Shown here one piece after another: positions 15,888 through 24,935 of a stretch of DNA of 39,386 nt. The notes beneath the pieces are model-generated. The model was not told the DNA's origin, ran no database searches, and saw only the letters and a list, made by a program, of their open reading frames with translations. The DNA lies in the NCBI RefSeq assembly GCF_013415245.1, contig NZ_JACBXX010000104.1:1-39386 (forward strand), given 5' to 3'. Position numbers and translations under genes: made by a program. Origin of the DNA: Streptococcus danieliae. GTDB taxonomy: Bacteria > Bacillota > Bacilli > Lactobacillales > Streptococcaceae. How positions within the stretch are numbered: position 1 is the stretch's first letter; each line of letters begins with the position of its first letter.

Positions 15888-16739
15888 ATGGCAACAATTC
15901 AATGGTTCCCTGGGCACATGTCCAAGGCGAGACGGCAGGTGCAGGAGAGTCTCAAGTTTGTCGATTTTGTGACGGTCTTGGTCGATGCGCGCTTGCCCCT
16001 ATCGAGTCAAAATCCGATGTTAACAAAGATTGTCGGGGATAAGCCACAGTTGCTGATTCTCAACAAGGCCGATTTGGCAGATTCGCAAGTAACCCAAGAA
16101 TGGCGTTCCTATTTTGAAAAGCAAGGCAAGACGGTTTTGGCTTTAAATTCCAAGGAAGCCTCCAGTGTCAAGAAAGTGACCGAGGCCGCGAAAACGCTTA
16201 TGGCTGCCAAATTACAACGGCAAGAAGAGCGGGGCATCCGGACACAGACCCTGCGAACCATGATTATTGGGATTCCCAATGCTGGAAAATCGACCTTGAT
16301 GAATCGTTTGGCGGGTAAAAAAATAGCGGTAACAGGCAATAAGCCAGGTGTGACCAAGGGCCAACAGTGGTTGCGGACTAACAAGGATTTGGAAATTTTA
16401 GACACACCAGGAATTCTGTGGCCAAAATTTGAGGATGAGCAAGTGGCTTTGAAACTAGCTCTAACGGGCGCCATCAAAGACCAGTTGCTACCGATGGACG
16501 AGGTGACGATTTTTGGACTGGATTATTTTAAAACCTATTATCCAGAACGATTACAGGAGCGTTTTCCAAAGCTATCCTTGGAGCTTGAAACACCGGATTA
16601 TATTATGGATGGGACAAGCTTGTTAGGTTTTCGAGAGGATTATGACCGTTTCTATCAATTGTTTGTCAAAGAGGTTCGTGATGGCAAGCTGGGACGTTAT
16701 ACCTTGGACCGAGTAGGTGATGTAGATGGCAACGATTAA
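15888..16739 (+). CDS. rbgA: Ribosome biogenesis GTPase RbgA (YlqF)
   Basis: Circularly permuted GTPase that drives late 50S maturation. The 283-residue protein shows the permuted order: G4 NKAD at 59-62 comes before G1 GIPNAGKST at 128-136 and G3 DTPG at 172-175. The N-terminal [11 protein letters not shown] motif is typical of the family. Start ATG at 15888 is supported by AAGGAGAT at 15873-15880; an upstream in-frame TTG at 15870 has no ribosome site. Its last 14 bases overlap rnhB, giving a two-gene operon conserved in Firmicutes. Confidence 0.97.
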   Translation: MATIQWFPGHMSKARRQVQESLKFVDFVTVLVDARLPLSSQNPMLTKIVGDKPQLLILNKADLADSQVTQEWRSYFEKQGKTVLALNSKEASSVKKVTEAAKTLMAAKLQRQEERGIRTQTLRTMIIGIPNAGKSTLMNRLAGKKIAVTGNKPGVTKGQQWLRTNKDLEILDTPGILWPKFEDEQVALKLALTGAIKDQLLPMDEVTIFGLDYFKTYYPERLQERFPKLSLELETPDYIMDGTSLLGFREDYDRFYQLFVKEVRDGKLGRYTLDRVGDVDGND

Positions 16740-17484
16740 TGAAATTAAGGCCTTATTAGCAGGGGTGGATCGCTTGGACCACCCTCTTTTTCTGGACTTG
16801 CAGGAGGATTCACGGCAGGGGGTTCAGAAGCTCTTGGTGCAGCGGCAAAAGCAGTTGCAGCTTGCCTTGGCTGAGCAGGAGCGTGTGGAATCCTTGATGG
16901 CTTTTGAAAAGGAGTTGTATGCCCAAGGATACACAGCAATCGCTGGGGTTGACGAAGTTGGTCGCGGGCCTTTAGCGGGGCCGGTCCTGGCTGCGGCAGT
17001 TATTTTGCCAGAGTCCAGTCGGATTATGGGGATTAATGACTCTAAAAAATTAAGCAAAAAGAAATTATTGGAAGTCTATGAGGCCATTACGGCAGAAGCG
17101 CTTGCCATCGGCATTGGCCAAATTGATGCGGCAATGATTGATCAGGTCAATATTTACCAGGCTAGTAAGCTGGCGATGAAGGAAGCAATCAAGCAGCTGG
17201 AGATCCAGCCGGACTATCTTTTGATTGATGCCATGGAGTTGGATCTTCCACTACCGCAAACCAGTTTGATTAAGGGGGATGCCCTCAGTCAGTCGATTGC
17301 GGCAGCCAGCATTATTGCCAAGGTGGAGCGGGATCGGCTCATGGAGACCTATGATCAGCAGTTTCCAGGTTACGATTTTGCCAATAATGTAGGCTATGGG
17401 ACAGCGAACCATCTACAAGGTCTAGCCCAACTAGGTCCTTGTCCCATCCACAGAATGACCTTCGCCCCCCTCAAGGATCGTTAA
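16726..17484 (+). CDS. rnhB: Ribonuclease HII
   Basis: Removes ribonucleotides and RNA primers from RNA-DNA hybrids. The 252-residue protein has an N-terminal helical extension (residues 1-70), then the catalytic core [15 protein letters not shown] with Asp76 and Glu77, DSKKLSKKK near 115-123, and Asp168 in LLIDAM. The GR(G) motif of RNase HII is intact. The ATG overlaps the 3' end of rbgA by 14 bases. Length is normal for the Gram-positive form. Confidence 0.97.
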   Translation: MATINEIKALLAGVDRLDHPLFLDLQEDSRQGVQKLLVQRQKQLQLALAEQERVESLMAFEKELYAQGYTAIAGVDEVGRGPLAGPVLAAAVILPESSRIMGINDSKKLSKKKLLEVYEAITAEALAIGIGQIDAAMIDQVNIYQASKLAMKEAIKQLEIQPDYLLIDAMELDLPLPQTSLIKGDALSQSIAAASIIAKVERDRLMETYDQQFPGYDFANNVGYGTANHLQGLAQLGPCPIHRMTFAPLKDR

Positions 17485-17498
17485 TTTTTCATTTCTTT

Positions 17499-17506
17499 TG
17501 CGAATA
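17499..17506 (+). promoter_or_regulatory. SigX (ComX) competence box before dprA
   Basis: TGCGAATA differs from the canonical cin-box TACGAATA at one position and follows a T-rich stretch (TTTTTCATTTCTTT), as in late competence promoters. It lies 17 bases before the dprA ATG. Recognised by eye. Confidence 0.7.
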
Positions 17507-17523
17507 AGCAAGAGAGGTGAAAC

Positions 17524-18366
17524 ATGAAAGCATTTGATATCTTTTACTTACGTAAGTTAGGGTTAAGCAATTCTCAAATTCGGAAGATTATCGATTATGA
17601 GAAAGGCAGAGGAGAAGAAGTTCTCCGCAATCGGTTGGTGGTCTCTGGTTGTAAAGAGCCCTTTGACCGCCTCCAGAAGGCTAAGAAACTGGATCCACAG
17701 GCCTTGCGAGCGGAATTTCATTCCTTTCCCTCTTTTGTCGTAGACGATTCTGTCTATCCAGCTAGTCTCAAAGAAATTTATGACCCGCCCTTGTTGCTGT
17801 TTTACCAGGGGAATCTGGATTTGTTACAACTGCCTGCGCTCGCGGTTGTTGGTAGTCGTATGGCCAGCCCTTACGGAATCCAAGCTGTTTCCAAAATTAT
17901 TACGGAGCTTCAAGGAAAATTGGCGATTGTCAGTGGCTTAGCCAGGGGCATTGACACCGCAGCGCATAAGGCGGCCTTAAGAGCAGCAACACCGACAATT
18001 GGGATCTTAGGGACTGGCTTGGGCCGGGTCTATCCTTTGGAAAACAAGCGCCTACAAGAATATATGGGACACCACCAACTATTGCTGAGCGAGTATGGTC
18101 CCCAGGAAACTGCCAAGCCCTACCATTTTCCCAATCGCAATCGGATTATCGCAGGCTTGTCTGTAGCAGTTTTGGTGGCTGAAGCCAAGGTACGGTCGGG
18201 CAGTTTAATTACAGCGGATCGGGCCCTGGAATCTGGCCGGGAGATTTACGCCATTCCGGGCTCCATTCTGCTAGAAAGTCATGAAGGTTGTCACCAGCTC
18301 TTAAAAGAGGGAGCACGCTATGTTTCATGCGGTTTAGACATCCTCAACGACTTAAATGTAACTTAA
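17524..18366 (+). CDS. dprA: DNA processing protein DprA
   Basis: Binds incoming single-stranded DNA and loads RecA during transformation. The 280-residue protein has an N-terminal helical (SAM-like) region and a Rossmann-like DprA core from about residue 95, with VVGSRMASPYG, SGLARGIDTAAHKAAL, GTGLGRVYPLENKRL and FPNRNRIIAGLS, all family hallmarks. Length matches streptococcal DprA, which lacks the extra C-terminal winged helix of some species. AGAGAGG precedes the ATG. A SigX-type box directly upstream indicates induction in competence, separate from the rbgA-rnhB operon. Confidence 0.96.
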   Translation: MKAFDIFYLRKLGLSNSQIRKIIDYEKGRGEEVLRNRLVVSGCKEPFDRLQKAKKLDPQALRAEFHSFPSFVVDDSVYPASLKEIYDPPLLLFYQGNLDLLQLPALAVVGSRMASPYGIQAVSKIITELQGKLAIVSGLARGIDTAAHKAALRAATPTIGILGTGLGRVYPLENKRLQEYMGHHQLLLSEYGPQETAKPYHFPNRNRIIAGLSVAVLVAEAKVRSGSLITADRALESGREIYAIPGSILLESHEGCHQLLKEGARYVSCGLDILNDLNVT

Positions 18367-18392
18367 AGTTCTCCTATAGAAATACTGAATTG

Positions 18393-18421
18393 TTGACAGG
18401 CTTATAAAAATAGAGTAAACT
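18393..18421 (+). promoter_or_regulatory. topA promoter
   Basis: Consensus TTGACA (18393-18398), 17-base spacer and TAAACT (18416-18421), in the gap between dprA and topA. Confidence 0.82.
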
Positions 18422-18456
18422 TGTCCCAGTTTAATTTGAAGTGAAAGGTGAAGAGA

Positions 18457-20541
18457 TTGGTTACGAAAACAAAGAAAAAAACCACTCCTAAGAAAAATCT
18501 AGTAATCGTCGAATCCCCAGCCAAGGCTAAAACGATTGAGAAATATCTCGGTCGTAATTACAAGGTCATGGCTAGTGTGGGGCATATTCGCGATCTGAAA
18601 AAATCCTCCATGTCTGTTGATTTTGAAAACAATTACCAACCCGAATATATCAATATTCGCGGAAAAGGACCACTAATCAACGACCTTAAAAAGGAAGCTA
18701 AAAAAGCCAAAAAAGTCTTTCTCGCAAGTGACCCGGATCGCGAAGGAGAAGCCATTTCCTGGCATCTAGCCCATATCCTGAATTTAAACTTGGAAGAAGA
18801 CAATCGTGTGGTCTTTAATGAAATTACAAAAGATGCGGTTAAAAGTGCCTTTAAAGAACCCCGCCGTATTAATATGGACCTAGTGGATGCCCAGCAAGCA
18901 CGGCGCGTTTTAGACCGAATTGTGGGTTACTCCATCTCCCCGATTCTTTGGAAAAAAGTCAAAAAAGGGTTGTCCGCCGGCCGGGTTCAATCTGTCGCCC
19001 TAAAATTGATTATTGACCGCGAAGCGGAAATCAATGCCTTCATTCCAGAAGAATACTGGACTCTCGATTCCGTCTTTAAAAAAGGCAATAAGCAGTTCCA
19101 AGCTTCATTTTATGGAGTGAACGGGAAAAAGAAAGAGTTGAAAACCAATGAGGATGTTCAGGAGGTACTCAGCCTTCTTAAATCCGATGACTTTGAGGTA
19201 ACCAAGGTTGAAAAGAAGGAGCGCCGGAGAAATGCGCCCCTTCCTTACACAACCTCTTCCCTCCAACAAGATGCGGCCAACAAGCTCAATTTCCGGACTC
19301 GAAAAACCATGTCCGTGGCGCAGCAATTGTATGAAGGGATTAAAATTTCTGGCGGAGTTCAAGGTCTGATTACCTATATGCGTACCGACTCCACTCGAAT
19401 TAGTCCCATTGCGACCAATGAAGCAGCCAGCTTCATTACCGAGCGTTTTGGAGCCAACTATTCCAAGCACGGAAGTAAGGTGCGGAATTCCAGTTCAGCC
19501 CAGGATGCTCACGAAGCCATTCGGCCCTCTAATGTCCACCTAACGCCTGAATCGATCAGCAAGTATTTGGACAAGGACCAATTGAAACTCTACACCCTAA
19601 TCTGGAACCGCTTTGTGGCCAGTCAAATGACTGCAGCCATCTTTGATACCATGAAGGTCAATTTGGAACAAGCCGGTGTGCGCTTCACAGCTAACGGTAG
19701 CCAGGTTAAGTTTGATGGATATTTGGCCATCTATAATGACAGCGACCGTAATAAAATGCTGCCAGATATGGAAGTTGGCGATTCGGTTAAACGGATTTCC
19801 AGCAAACCTGAACAACACTTTACACAGCCACCCGCTCGCTACTCAGAAGCAACCCTAATTAAAACCCTGGAAGAGAATGGGGTTGGGCGTCCTTCGACCT
19901 ATGCTCCAACCATTGAAACCATCCAGAAACGCTATTATGTTAAATTGGCAGCCAAACGCTTTGAACCAACCGAGCTGGGCGAAATTGTCAACAAACTAAT
20001 CGTCGAGTTTTTCCCGGACATTGTTGATGTTCATTTCACAGCCGACTTGGAAACCCGTTTGGATGATGTCGAGATTGGTCAGGAAGAGTGGCAGAAGGTC
20101 ATTGATCAGTTCTACCAACCCTTTAAACAGGAGTTGGGCAAAGCTGAAGAAGAAATGGAAAAAATCCAAATCAAGGATGAACCAGCTGGCTTTGACTGTG
20201 ATGTCTGTGGAAATTCTATGGTGATCAAACTAGGCCGCTATGGAAAATTCTATGCCTGCAGTAATTTCCCCGACTGTCGTAATACTAAGGCGATTGTCAA
20301 GGAAATTGGTGTGACCTGCCCTCAATGCCAACAAGGGCAAGTAATCGAACGCAAGAGTAAAAAGAATCGCCTATTCTATGGTTGTGACCGCTATCCAGAC
20401 TGTGAATTTACCAGCTGGGACAAACCTGTTGGGCGAACTTGTCCAAAATGTCAGGGAACGCTCGTTGAGAAGAAAGTCCGCGGTGGCGGCAAGCAGGTTG
20501 TCTGTGTCAACGGAGACTATGAAGAAGCAAAGGTTAAATAA
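18457..20541 (+). CDS. topA: DNA topoisomerase I
   Basis: Type IA enzyme that relaxes negative supercoils. From the TTG at 18457 the product is 694 residues; AAAGGTG seven bases upstream and the family N-terminus favour it, while a GTG at 18448 would add three residues. The Toprim domain opens [21 protein letters not shown] and holds the acidic SDPDREGEA motif; the catalytic tyrosine is in [12 protein letters not shown] at about residue 307. The C-terminus has zinc ribbons (CDVCGNSM...CSNFPDC, CPQCQQG...CDRYPDC) and a third, degenerate one (CPKCQG...CVNGD) lacking its last cysteine. It overlaps trmFO by one base (TAATG). Confidence 0.97.
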   Translation: MVTKTKKKTTPKKNLVIVESPAKAKTIEKYLGRNYKVMASVGHIRDLKKSSMSVDFENNYQPEYINIRGKGPLINDLKKEAKKAKKVFLASDPDREGEAISWHLAHILNLNLEEDNRVVFNEITKDAVKSAFKEPRRINMDLVDAQQARRVLDRIVGYSISPILWKKVKKGLSAGRVQSVALKLIIDREAEINAFIPEEYWTLDSVFKKGNKQFQASFYGVNGKKKELKTNEDVQEVLSLLKSDDFEVTKVEKKERRRNAPLPYTTSSLQQDAANKLNFRTRKTMSVAQQLYEGIKISGGVQGLITYMRTDSTRISPIATNEAASFITERFGANYSKHGSKVRNSSSAQDAHEAIRPSNVHLTPESISKYLDKDQLKLYTLIWNRFVASQMTAAIFDTMKVNLEQAGVRFTANGSQVKFDGYLAIYNDSDRNKMLPDMEVGDSVKRISSKPEQHFTQPPARYSEATLIKTLEENGVGRPSTYAPTIETIQKRYYVKLAAKRFEPTELGEIVNKLIVEFFPDIVDVHFTADLETRLDDVEIGQEEWQKVIDQFYQPFKQELGKAEEEMEKIQIKDEPAGFDCDVCGNSMVIKLGRYGKFYACSNFPDCRNTKAIVKEIGVTCPQCQQGQVIERKSKKNRLFYGCDRYPDCEFTSWDKPVGRTCPKCQGTLVEKKVRGGGKQVVCVNGDYEEAKVK

Positions 20542-21878
20542 TGTATAAAACAACTCATATTAATGTAATTGGAGCTGGTTTAGCCGGCAGTGAAGCGGCA
20601 TATCAGATTGCCAAACGTGGTATCCCGGTTCGCTTATATGAAATGCGGGGACCTAAAAAAACGCCGCAACATAAAACCGATCAATTTGCCGAGTTGGTCT
20701 GCTCCAACTCGCTTAGAGGAGATGCCCTAACCAATGCGGTAGGACTGCTCAAGGAAGAAATGCGTCGCCTAGGTTCTCTTATCTTAAAATCTGCAGAAGC
20801 AACCCGTGTTCCTGCAGGCGGAGCCTTGGCGGTCGACCGGGAAGGTTTCTCGCAAGCCGTGACAGAGGAACTATCTAACCATCCGCTGATTGAGGTTATC
20901 CGTGAAGAAATCCAAGACTTACCTGAGGATGAAATCACGATTGTGGCGACTGGTCCCTTAACCAGCGATGCCCTAGCCGAGAAGATCCACGCGCTCAATG
21001 GTGGAACTGGTTTTTACTTTTATGATGCGGCAGCTCCCATTGTAGATGTTAATACCATCGACCACAGTAAGGTTTACCTTAAATCTCGTTATGATAAAGG
21101 GGAAGCAGCCTACCTCAATGCTCCCATGACCAAGGAAGAATTTATGGCCTTCCATGAGGCCTTGGTCAACGCAGAAGAAGCTCCTTTGAATTCGTTTGAA
21201 AAAGAAAAATATTTCGAAGGCTGTATGCCCATTGAGGTCATGGCAAAACGGGGTATCAAAACCATGCTTTATGGTCCGATGAAACCTGTTGGACTGGAAT
21301 ACCCAGACGACTATGAAGGGCCGCGGGATGGGGACTTCAAAACTCCTTATGCCGTAGTTCAGCTTCGTCAGGACAATGCAGCTGGTAGCCTTTACAATAT
21401 TGTTGGCTTCCAAACCCACCTCAAATGGGGCGAGCAAAAACGGGTGTTCCAAATGATTCCTGGTTTGGAAAATGCTGAATTCGTCCGCTATGGGGTGATG
21501 CACCGGAACTCCTATATGGATTCTCCTAACCTCCTCAGCCCAAGCTACCGTTCCAAAAAGCAAGCCAATCTCTTTTTTGCAGGACAAATGACGGGAGTCG
21601 AAGGTTATGTGGAATCAGCGGCTTCTGGCTTAGTAGCTGGGATTAATGCTGTTGCCCTTTTCCGGGGTGAAGAGGAAGTTCTTTTCCCACAAACAACAGC
21701 CATTGGCAGTTTGCCACACTATATTACTTCAACCGACAGCAAACACTTCCAACCGATGAATGTAAACTTCGGCATTATCAAGGAATTGGAAGGGCCGCGT
21801 ATCCGTGACAAGAAGGAGCGCTATGAAAAAATTGCTGCACGAGCGCTGGAGGATTTGCAACCCTATCTTGAAAAATAA
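20541..21878 (+). CDS. trmFO: Methylenetetrahydrofolate-tRNA-(uracil-5-)-methyltransferase TrmFO
   Basis: FAD- and folate-dependent enzyme that makes m5U54 in the T-loop of tRNA. The 445-residue protein begins with the FAD Rossmann motif [19 protein letters not shown] and an acidic residue after the second strand (LYEMRG). It carries the family's [21 protein letters not shown], in which the conserved Cys takes part in catalysis. [17 protein letters not shown] near residue 350 is the second FAD contact. It is translationally coupled to topA by a one-base overlap. The 5,10-methylene-THF it uses is the GlyA product. Confidence 0.97.
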   Translation: MYKTTHINVIGAGLAGSEAAYQIAKRGIPVRLYEMRGPKKTPQHKTDQFAELVCSNSLRGDALTNAVGLLKEEMRRLGSLILKSAEATRVPAGGALAVDREGFSQAVTEELSNHPLIEVIREEIQDLPEDEITIVATGPLTSDALAEKIHALNGGTGFYFYDAAAPIVDVNTIDHSKVYLKSRYDKGEAAYLNAPMTKEEFMAFHEALVNAEEAPLNSFEKEKYFEGCMPIEVMAKRGIKTMLYGPMKPVGLEYPDDYEGPRDGDFKTPYAVVQLRQDNAAGSLYNIVGFQTHLKWGEQKRVFQMIPGLENAEFVRYGVMHRNSYMDSPNLLSPSYRSKKQANLFFAGQMTGVEGYVESAASGLVAGINAVALFRGEEEVLFPQTTAIGSLPHYITSTDSKHFQPMNVNFGIIKELEGPRIRDKKERYEKIAARALEDLQPYLEK

Positions 21879-21918
21879 GAACTGAGACTGAGTCTGGCCT
21901 GGACTTGGTCTTATTTTT
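21873..21918 (+). terminator. Terminator after trmFO
   Basis: AATAAGA near the stop pairs with TCTTATT, with AGTC/GACT pairing inside, followed by TTTTAT. Confidence 0.65.
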
Positions 21919-21978
21919 ATTCATTTAAGAAAACTTTTTGAAAATCTTCAAAAATATATATACAGCCTTGGGCTTTTG

Positions 21979-21987
21979 TGGTATACT
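21979..21987 (+). promoter_or_regulatory. Extended -10 promoter of the hydrolase/ATP-grasp operon
   Basis: TGGTATACT (TG-n-TATACT) stands about 37 bases before the first hydrolase ATG, after the trmFO terminator; no convincing -35. Confidence 0.6.
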
Positions 21988-22023
21988 GAGTTAAAGTTTT
22001 TGAATATAGAGAGTTTTCAGACA

Positions 22024-22854
22024 ATGAATCAATCTTACTTTTATTTAGACATGCAGACGCATGAATTGGAAGTTCCTTATAGTGGGGAAGCTCGGCGCGT
22101 GCGGGTTCTTCTTCCAAAGAACTACGAACAAGATACGGAGCGCTTCTATCCGGTTGTTTACTTCCATGATGGTCAGAATGTTCTCTATAGTAAAGAGGCT
22201 TTTAGTGGCTATTCTTGGAAGGTCATTCCAACCATTAAGCGTAATCCAGATATTGACCGAATGATTGTGGTGGCTATTGATAATGATGGCGAAAATCGCA
22301 TGAATGAGTACTCTGCTTGGAAATTCCAAGGAGGGATCCCAGGTATTAGTTTCGGTGGTAAGGGAATTGAATATGCTGAATTTGTTATGGAAGTGGTCAA
22401 ACCCTTTATTGATCAGGAATACCGGACTAAGCCGCAACGGGAATATACGGCTATGATTGGAAGTTCTCTGGGTGGGAATATTACCCAATTTATGGGGTTG
22501 GCCTACCAAGATCGGATTGGTTGTCTGGGCGTTTTCTCTTCGGCCAATTTCCTACATCAGGAGGCTTTCAATCGCTATATTGAGCGAACACCAATGACGG
22601 CTCCACAACAGATTTATATCTATGTGGGAACTCAGGAAGATGATGAGACGGATAAGAGCCTAATTGGCGGTAATATTAAACAGGCCTATATTAGCTCTTC
22701 TATTCGCTACTTTAAGGATCTGATTCGTATGGGGCAGCCTGTGGACAACCTGGAATTGGTGGTTCAGACAGATGCTGAACATAATGAGATTGCCTGGTCT
22801 GAACAATTGGGAGATTGTTTCCGATTCTTGAGTCGTTTTTGGCACCATGATTAA
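22024..22854 (+). CDS. Alpha/beta hydrolase, enterochelin-esterase-like (COG2819-type)
   Basis: A 276-residue soluble hydrolase. The phrase FYPVVYFHDGQNVLY (residues 41-55) and nucleophile elbow GSSLGG with Ser148 are typical of the putative-esterase family related to Fes/YieL and esterase D. The catalytic His is probably the one in TDAEHNEIAW near the end. I start at the ATG at 22024 (MNQSYFYLD); a longer frame from 21976 would begin inside the promoter. The ribosome site is weak. It is first of three close genes (spacing 18 and 13 bases) with another hydrolase and an ATP-grasp enzyme. No signal peptide, so it acts in the cytoplasm. Substrate unknown. Confidence 0.85.
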   Translation: MNQSYFYLDMQTHELEVPYSGEARRVRVLLPKNYEQDTERFYPVVYFHDGQNVLYSKEAFSGYSWKVIPTIKRNPDIDRMIVVAIDNDGENRMNEYSAWKFQGGIPGISFGGKGIEYAEFVMEVVKPFIDQEYRTKPQREYTAMIGSSLGGNITQFMGLAYQDRIGCLGVFSSANFLHQEAFNRYIERTPMTAPQQIYIYVGTQEDDETDKSLIGGNIKQAYISSSIRYFKDLIRMGQPVDNLELVVQTDAEHNEIAWSEQLGDCFRFLSRFWHHD

Positions 22855-22872
22855 GAGTAGAAGGAGAAGCTT

Positions 22873-23613
22873 ATGAATATCGAAAATCTTGTACATTGGA
22901 GTCACGAGTTAGGCCGTGACATGCACTTGAACCGTTATGGACATGCTGGGGTACCGGTGATTGTCTTCCCATCCTCAGGTGGTAGTCACAATGAGTTTTA
23001 TGATTTTGGTATGGTGCATGCTGCTCAACAGTTTGTTGATGAGGGGAAGCTTCAATTCTTCACACTGTCTAGTATTGATGATGAAAGTTGGGAAGCCAAT
23101 TGGAAGCCTGGTCATGACCGTGCTTTGGCACATTTGGCCTATGAACGTTATGTGATCCAAGAGGCTGTTCCCTTTATCAAATACCTGACCAATTGGGAAG
23201 GTCCGTTAATGACCTCCGGCTGTTCCATGGGAGCTTACCACGCGTTAAACTTCTTCTTGCAACATCCAGATGTTTTTCAAAAAGTGATTGCCTTGAGTGG
23301 TGTTTATGATGCTCGTTTCTTTGTTGATGAATATGGAGATGACAAAGAAATTTACCAAAATTCCCCAAGCGACTACATTTGGCATCAGAATGATCCTTGG
23401 TTTTTAGATCATTACCAATCTGCAGATATCATTGTCTGCACTGGATTAGGAGCCTGGGAGCAAGATGGATTGCCATCATTTTATAGCTTGAAATCTGCCT
23501 TTGAGGACAAACAAATTTCAGCCTGGTTTGATGTTTGGGGCTATGATGTAGCCCATGACTGGGATTGGTGGCGCATTCAGTTCCCTTATTTCTTAGAAAC
23601 TCTTGATTTATAA
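22873..23613 (+). CDS. Alpha/beta hydrolase, esterase-like (COG4947-type)
   Basis: A 246-residue esterase-superfamily protein, with VIVFPSSGGSHNEF near residues 29-42 (oxyanion region) and nucleophile elbow GCSMGA with Ser118. The conserved DVAHDWDWW near the C-terminus supplies the likely His, and the Asp may be in YDARFFVDEYGDD. GAAGGAG at 22860-22866 precedes the ATG. It is cytoplasmic by sequence, and divergent enough from the upstream hydrolase not to be a recent duplicate. It lies in the middle of the hydrolase-hydrolase-ATP-grasp operon, so its substrate is probably the product or precursor of the neighbouring ligase. Confidence 0.83.
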   Translation: MNIENLVHWSHELGRDMHLNRYGHAGVPVIVFPSSGGSHNEFYDFGMVHAAQQFVDEGKLQFFTLSSIDDESWEANWKPGHDRALAHLAYERYVIQEAVPFIKYLTNWEGPLMTSGCSMGAYHALNFFLQHPDVFQKVIALSGVYDARFFVDEYGDDKEIYQNSPSDYIWHQNDPWFLDHYQSADIIVCTGLGAWEQDGLPSFYSLKSAFEDKQISAWFDVWGYDVAHDWDWWRIQFPYFLETLDL

Positions 23614-23626
23614 AAGGAGATAGATT

Positions 23627-24793
23627 ATGAATTACATTGTTATTTCACCTTATTACCCACAAAATTTTCAGAAGTTTTCTATTGAGTTAGCCAAACAGGG
23701 AATCACTGTACTTGGTATTGGCCAGGAGCCTTATGATCAGTTAGGCCATGAACTACAAGAAGCTATGACTGAATATTTCCGAGTATCTAATCTGGAAGAT
23801 TTAGATGAAGTAAAACGTGCAGTAGCCTTTCTTTTCTATAAACACGGCCCGATTGATCGTATTGAATCGCAAAATGAATACTGGTTGGAGATGGATGCTC
23901 AACTACGTACACAATTCAATGTTTTTGGTCCCAAAAATGAAGATATTGAAAAGACTAAATTCAAGTCCAAGATGAAGGAAATTTTCCGCACAGCAGGTGT
24001 ACCTGTAACACCAGGACGCGTTGTAACCACTGATGAAGAAGTGGAAGAAGCGGTTGAACGCCTCGGTCTTCCCCTTATTGCCAAACCGGATAATGGCGTG
24101 GGGGCTGCAGCAACCTACAAACTGGAGGAACCACGGTCTGTTCGGGAATTCCTTGCAAATTGGGATCGTAGTGTGGCTTATTTCTTAGAGCCATTTGTGA
24201 CGAGTACAGAAATTTGTACCTTTGATGGCTTAGTCGATGCTAAGGGGGACATTGTTTGGTCAACTTCCTTTGACTACACAGATACGCCTCTAAACATCCT
24301 CTTAAAGCAAAAAGGATTTGCCTACTATACCCATATAGAAGTCGATCCCTTGCTACGTCAGTACGGAGAAACAGCTGTTAAAGCATTTGGTATGAAAGAA
24401 CGTTTCTTCCATATCGAGTTCTTCCGCAATGGTGATGACTATATCGCGATTGAGTACAACAACCGTCCTGCAGGAGCCTTTGCCATGGATGTTTACAACT
24501 TTGGTTATTCTCGTGACCTTTTCCGTGACTATGCCAGCCTTGTTGCCGGTAAAGGATTCCCCGAAGCAGATGGACCGATCAAGCATGCCCTGGCAGCGGC
24601 TCGTCGTGATCAATTTAACTATCAAGTATCCAAAGAGGAACTCTTGGAGCGCTACGCAGCGAATTTGAAAGCCAACCTCCGGATGCCAGAAGCCTTTGCG
24701 GAATTGCAAGGAAATGATATGTTTGTTTTCACTGCAGATGATCTTGAAGTCATTCACAATATCATCCGTGATGTTGAAACTTTAGCAGAATAA
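23627..24793 (+). CDS. ATP-grasp domain protein (carboxylate-amine/thiol ligase type)
   Basis: A 388-residue protein. An N-terminal pre-ATP-grasp Rossmann-like region (NYIVISPYYPQNFQKFSIELAKQGITVLGIG) is followed by an ATP-grasp fold: KFKSKMKEIFRTAGVPVTPG (about 107-126), LPLIAKPDNGVGAAATYKL (147-165; Lys and glycine loop of the ATP site), and HIEFFRNGDDYIAIEYNNRPAGAF (about 263-286; metal-binding Glu and Asn). It resembles enzymes often annotated as carbamoyl-phosphate-synthase-large-chain-like. Such enzymes activate a carboxylate as acyl phosphate and join an amine or thiol. GGAG precedes the ATG and a terminator follows the stop, so it closes the three-gene operon. The substrates are unknown. 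Confidence 0.86.
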   Translation: MNYIVISPYYPQNFQKFSIELAKQGITVLGIGQEPYDQLGHELQEAMTEYFRVSNLEDLDEVKRAVAFLFYKHGPIDRIESQNEYWLEMDAQLRTQFNVFGPKNEDIEKTKFKSKMKEIFRTAGVPVTPGRVVTTDEEVEEAVERLGLPLIAKPDNGVGAAATYKLEEPRSVREFLANWDRSVAYFLEPFVTSTEICTFDGLVDAKGDIVWSTSFDYTDTPLNILLKQKGFAYYTHIEVDPLLRQYGETAVKAFGMKERFFHIEFFRNGDDYIAIEYNNRPAGAFAMDVYNFGYSRDLFRDYASLVAGKGFPEADGPIKHALAAARRDQFNYQVSKEELLERYAANLKANLRMPEAFAELQGNDMFVFTADDLEVIHNIIRDVETLAE

Positions 24794-24805
24794 TTTTGAA
24801 AAACC

Positions 24806-24850
24806 AAAGCCTAGCTCGTGTTGAAAAAATCTCATTGGCTAGGCTTTTTT
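24806..24850 (+). terminator. Terminator of the hydrolase/ATP-grasp operon
   Basis: AAAGCCTAGC pairs with GCTAGGCTTT across a 22-base loop, followed by TTT; classic intrinsic terminator. Confidence 0.88.
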
Positions 24851-24867
24851 CTTTTGTAACTTTTCCT

Positions 24868-24896
24868 TTGACAGGGGTTTCAAGACAGGATAAAAT
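24868..24896 (+). promoter_or_regulatory. Promoter of the dehydrogenase-complex operon
   Basis: Consensus TTGACA (24868-24873), 17-base spacer, TAAAAT (24891-24896), about 40 bases before the E1 alpha ATG. Confidence 0.87.
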
Positions 24897-24935
24897 AAGA
24901 AGTGTAAGTTTGTGAAATTTGAGAAAGGGAAACAT

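Noticed and set aside
15728-16042. 104-codon + strand ORF in the rbgA leader
   Set aside because: It reads into rbgA in a different frame, has no ribosome site and overlaps the leader hairpins; rbgA from 15888 is clear.
16109-16477. 122-codon minus-strand ORF
   Set aside because: Antisense to rbgA with no start signal; a shadow.
19105-19470. 121-codon minus-strand ORF
   Set aside because: Antisense to topA; a shadow.
20973-21587. 204-codon minus-strand ORF
   Set aside because: Entirely opposite trmFO; its length comes from trmFO codon bias and there is no ribosome site.
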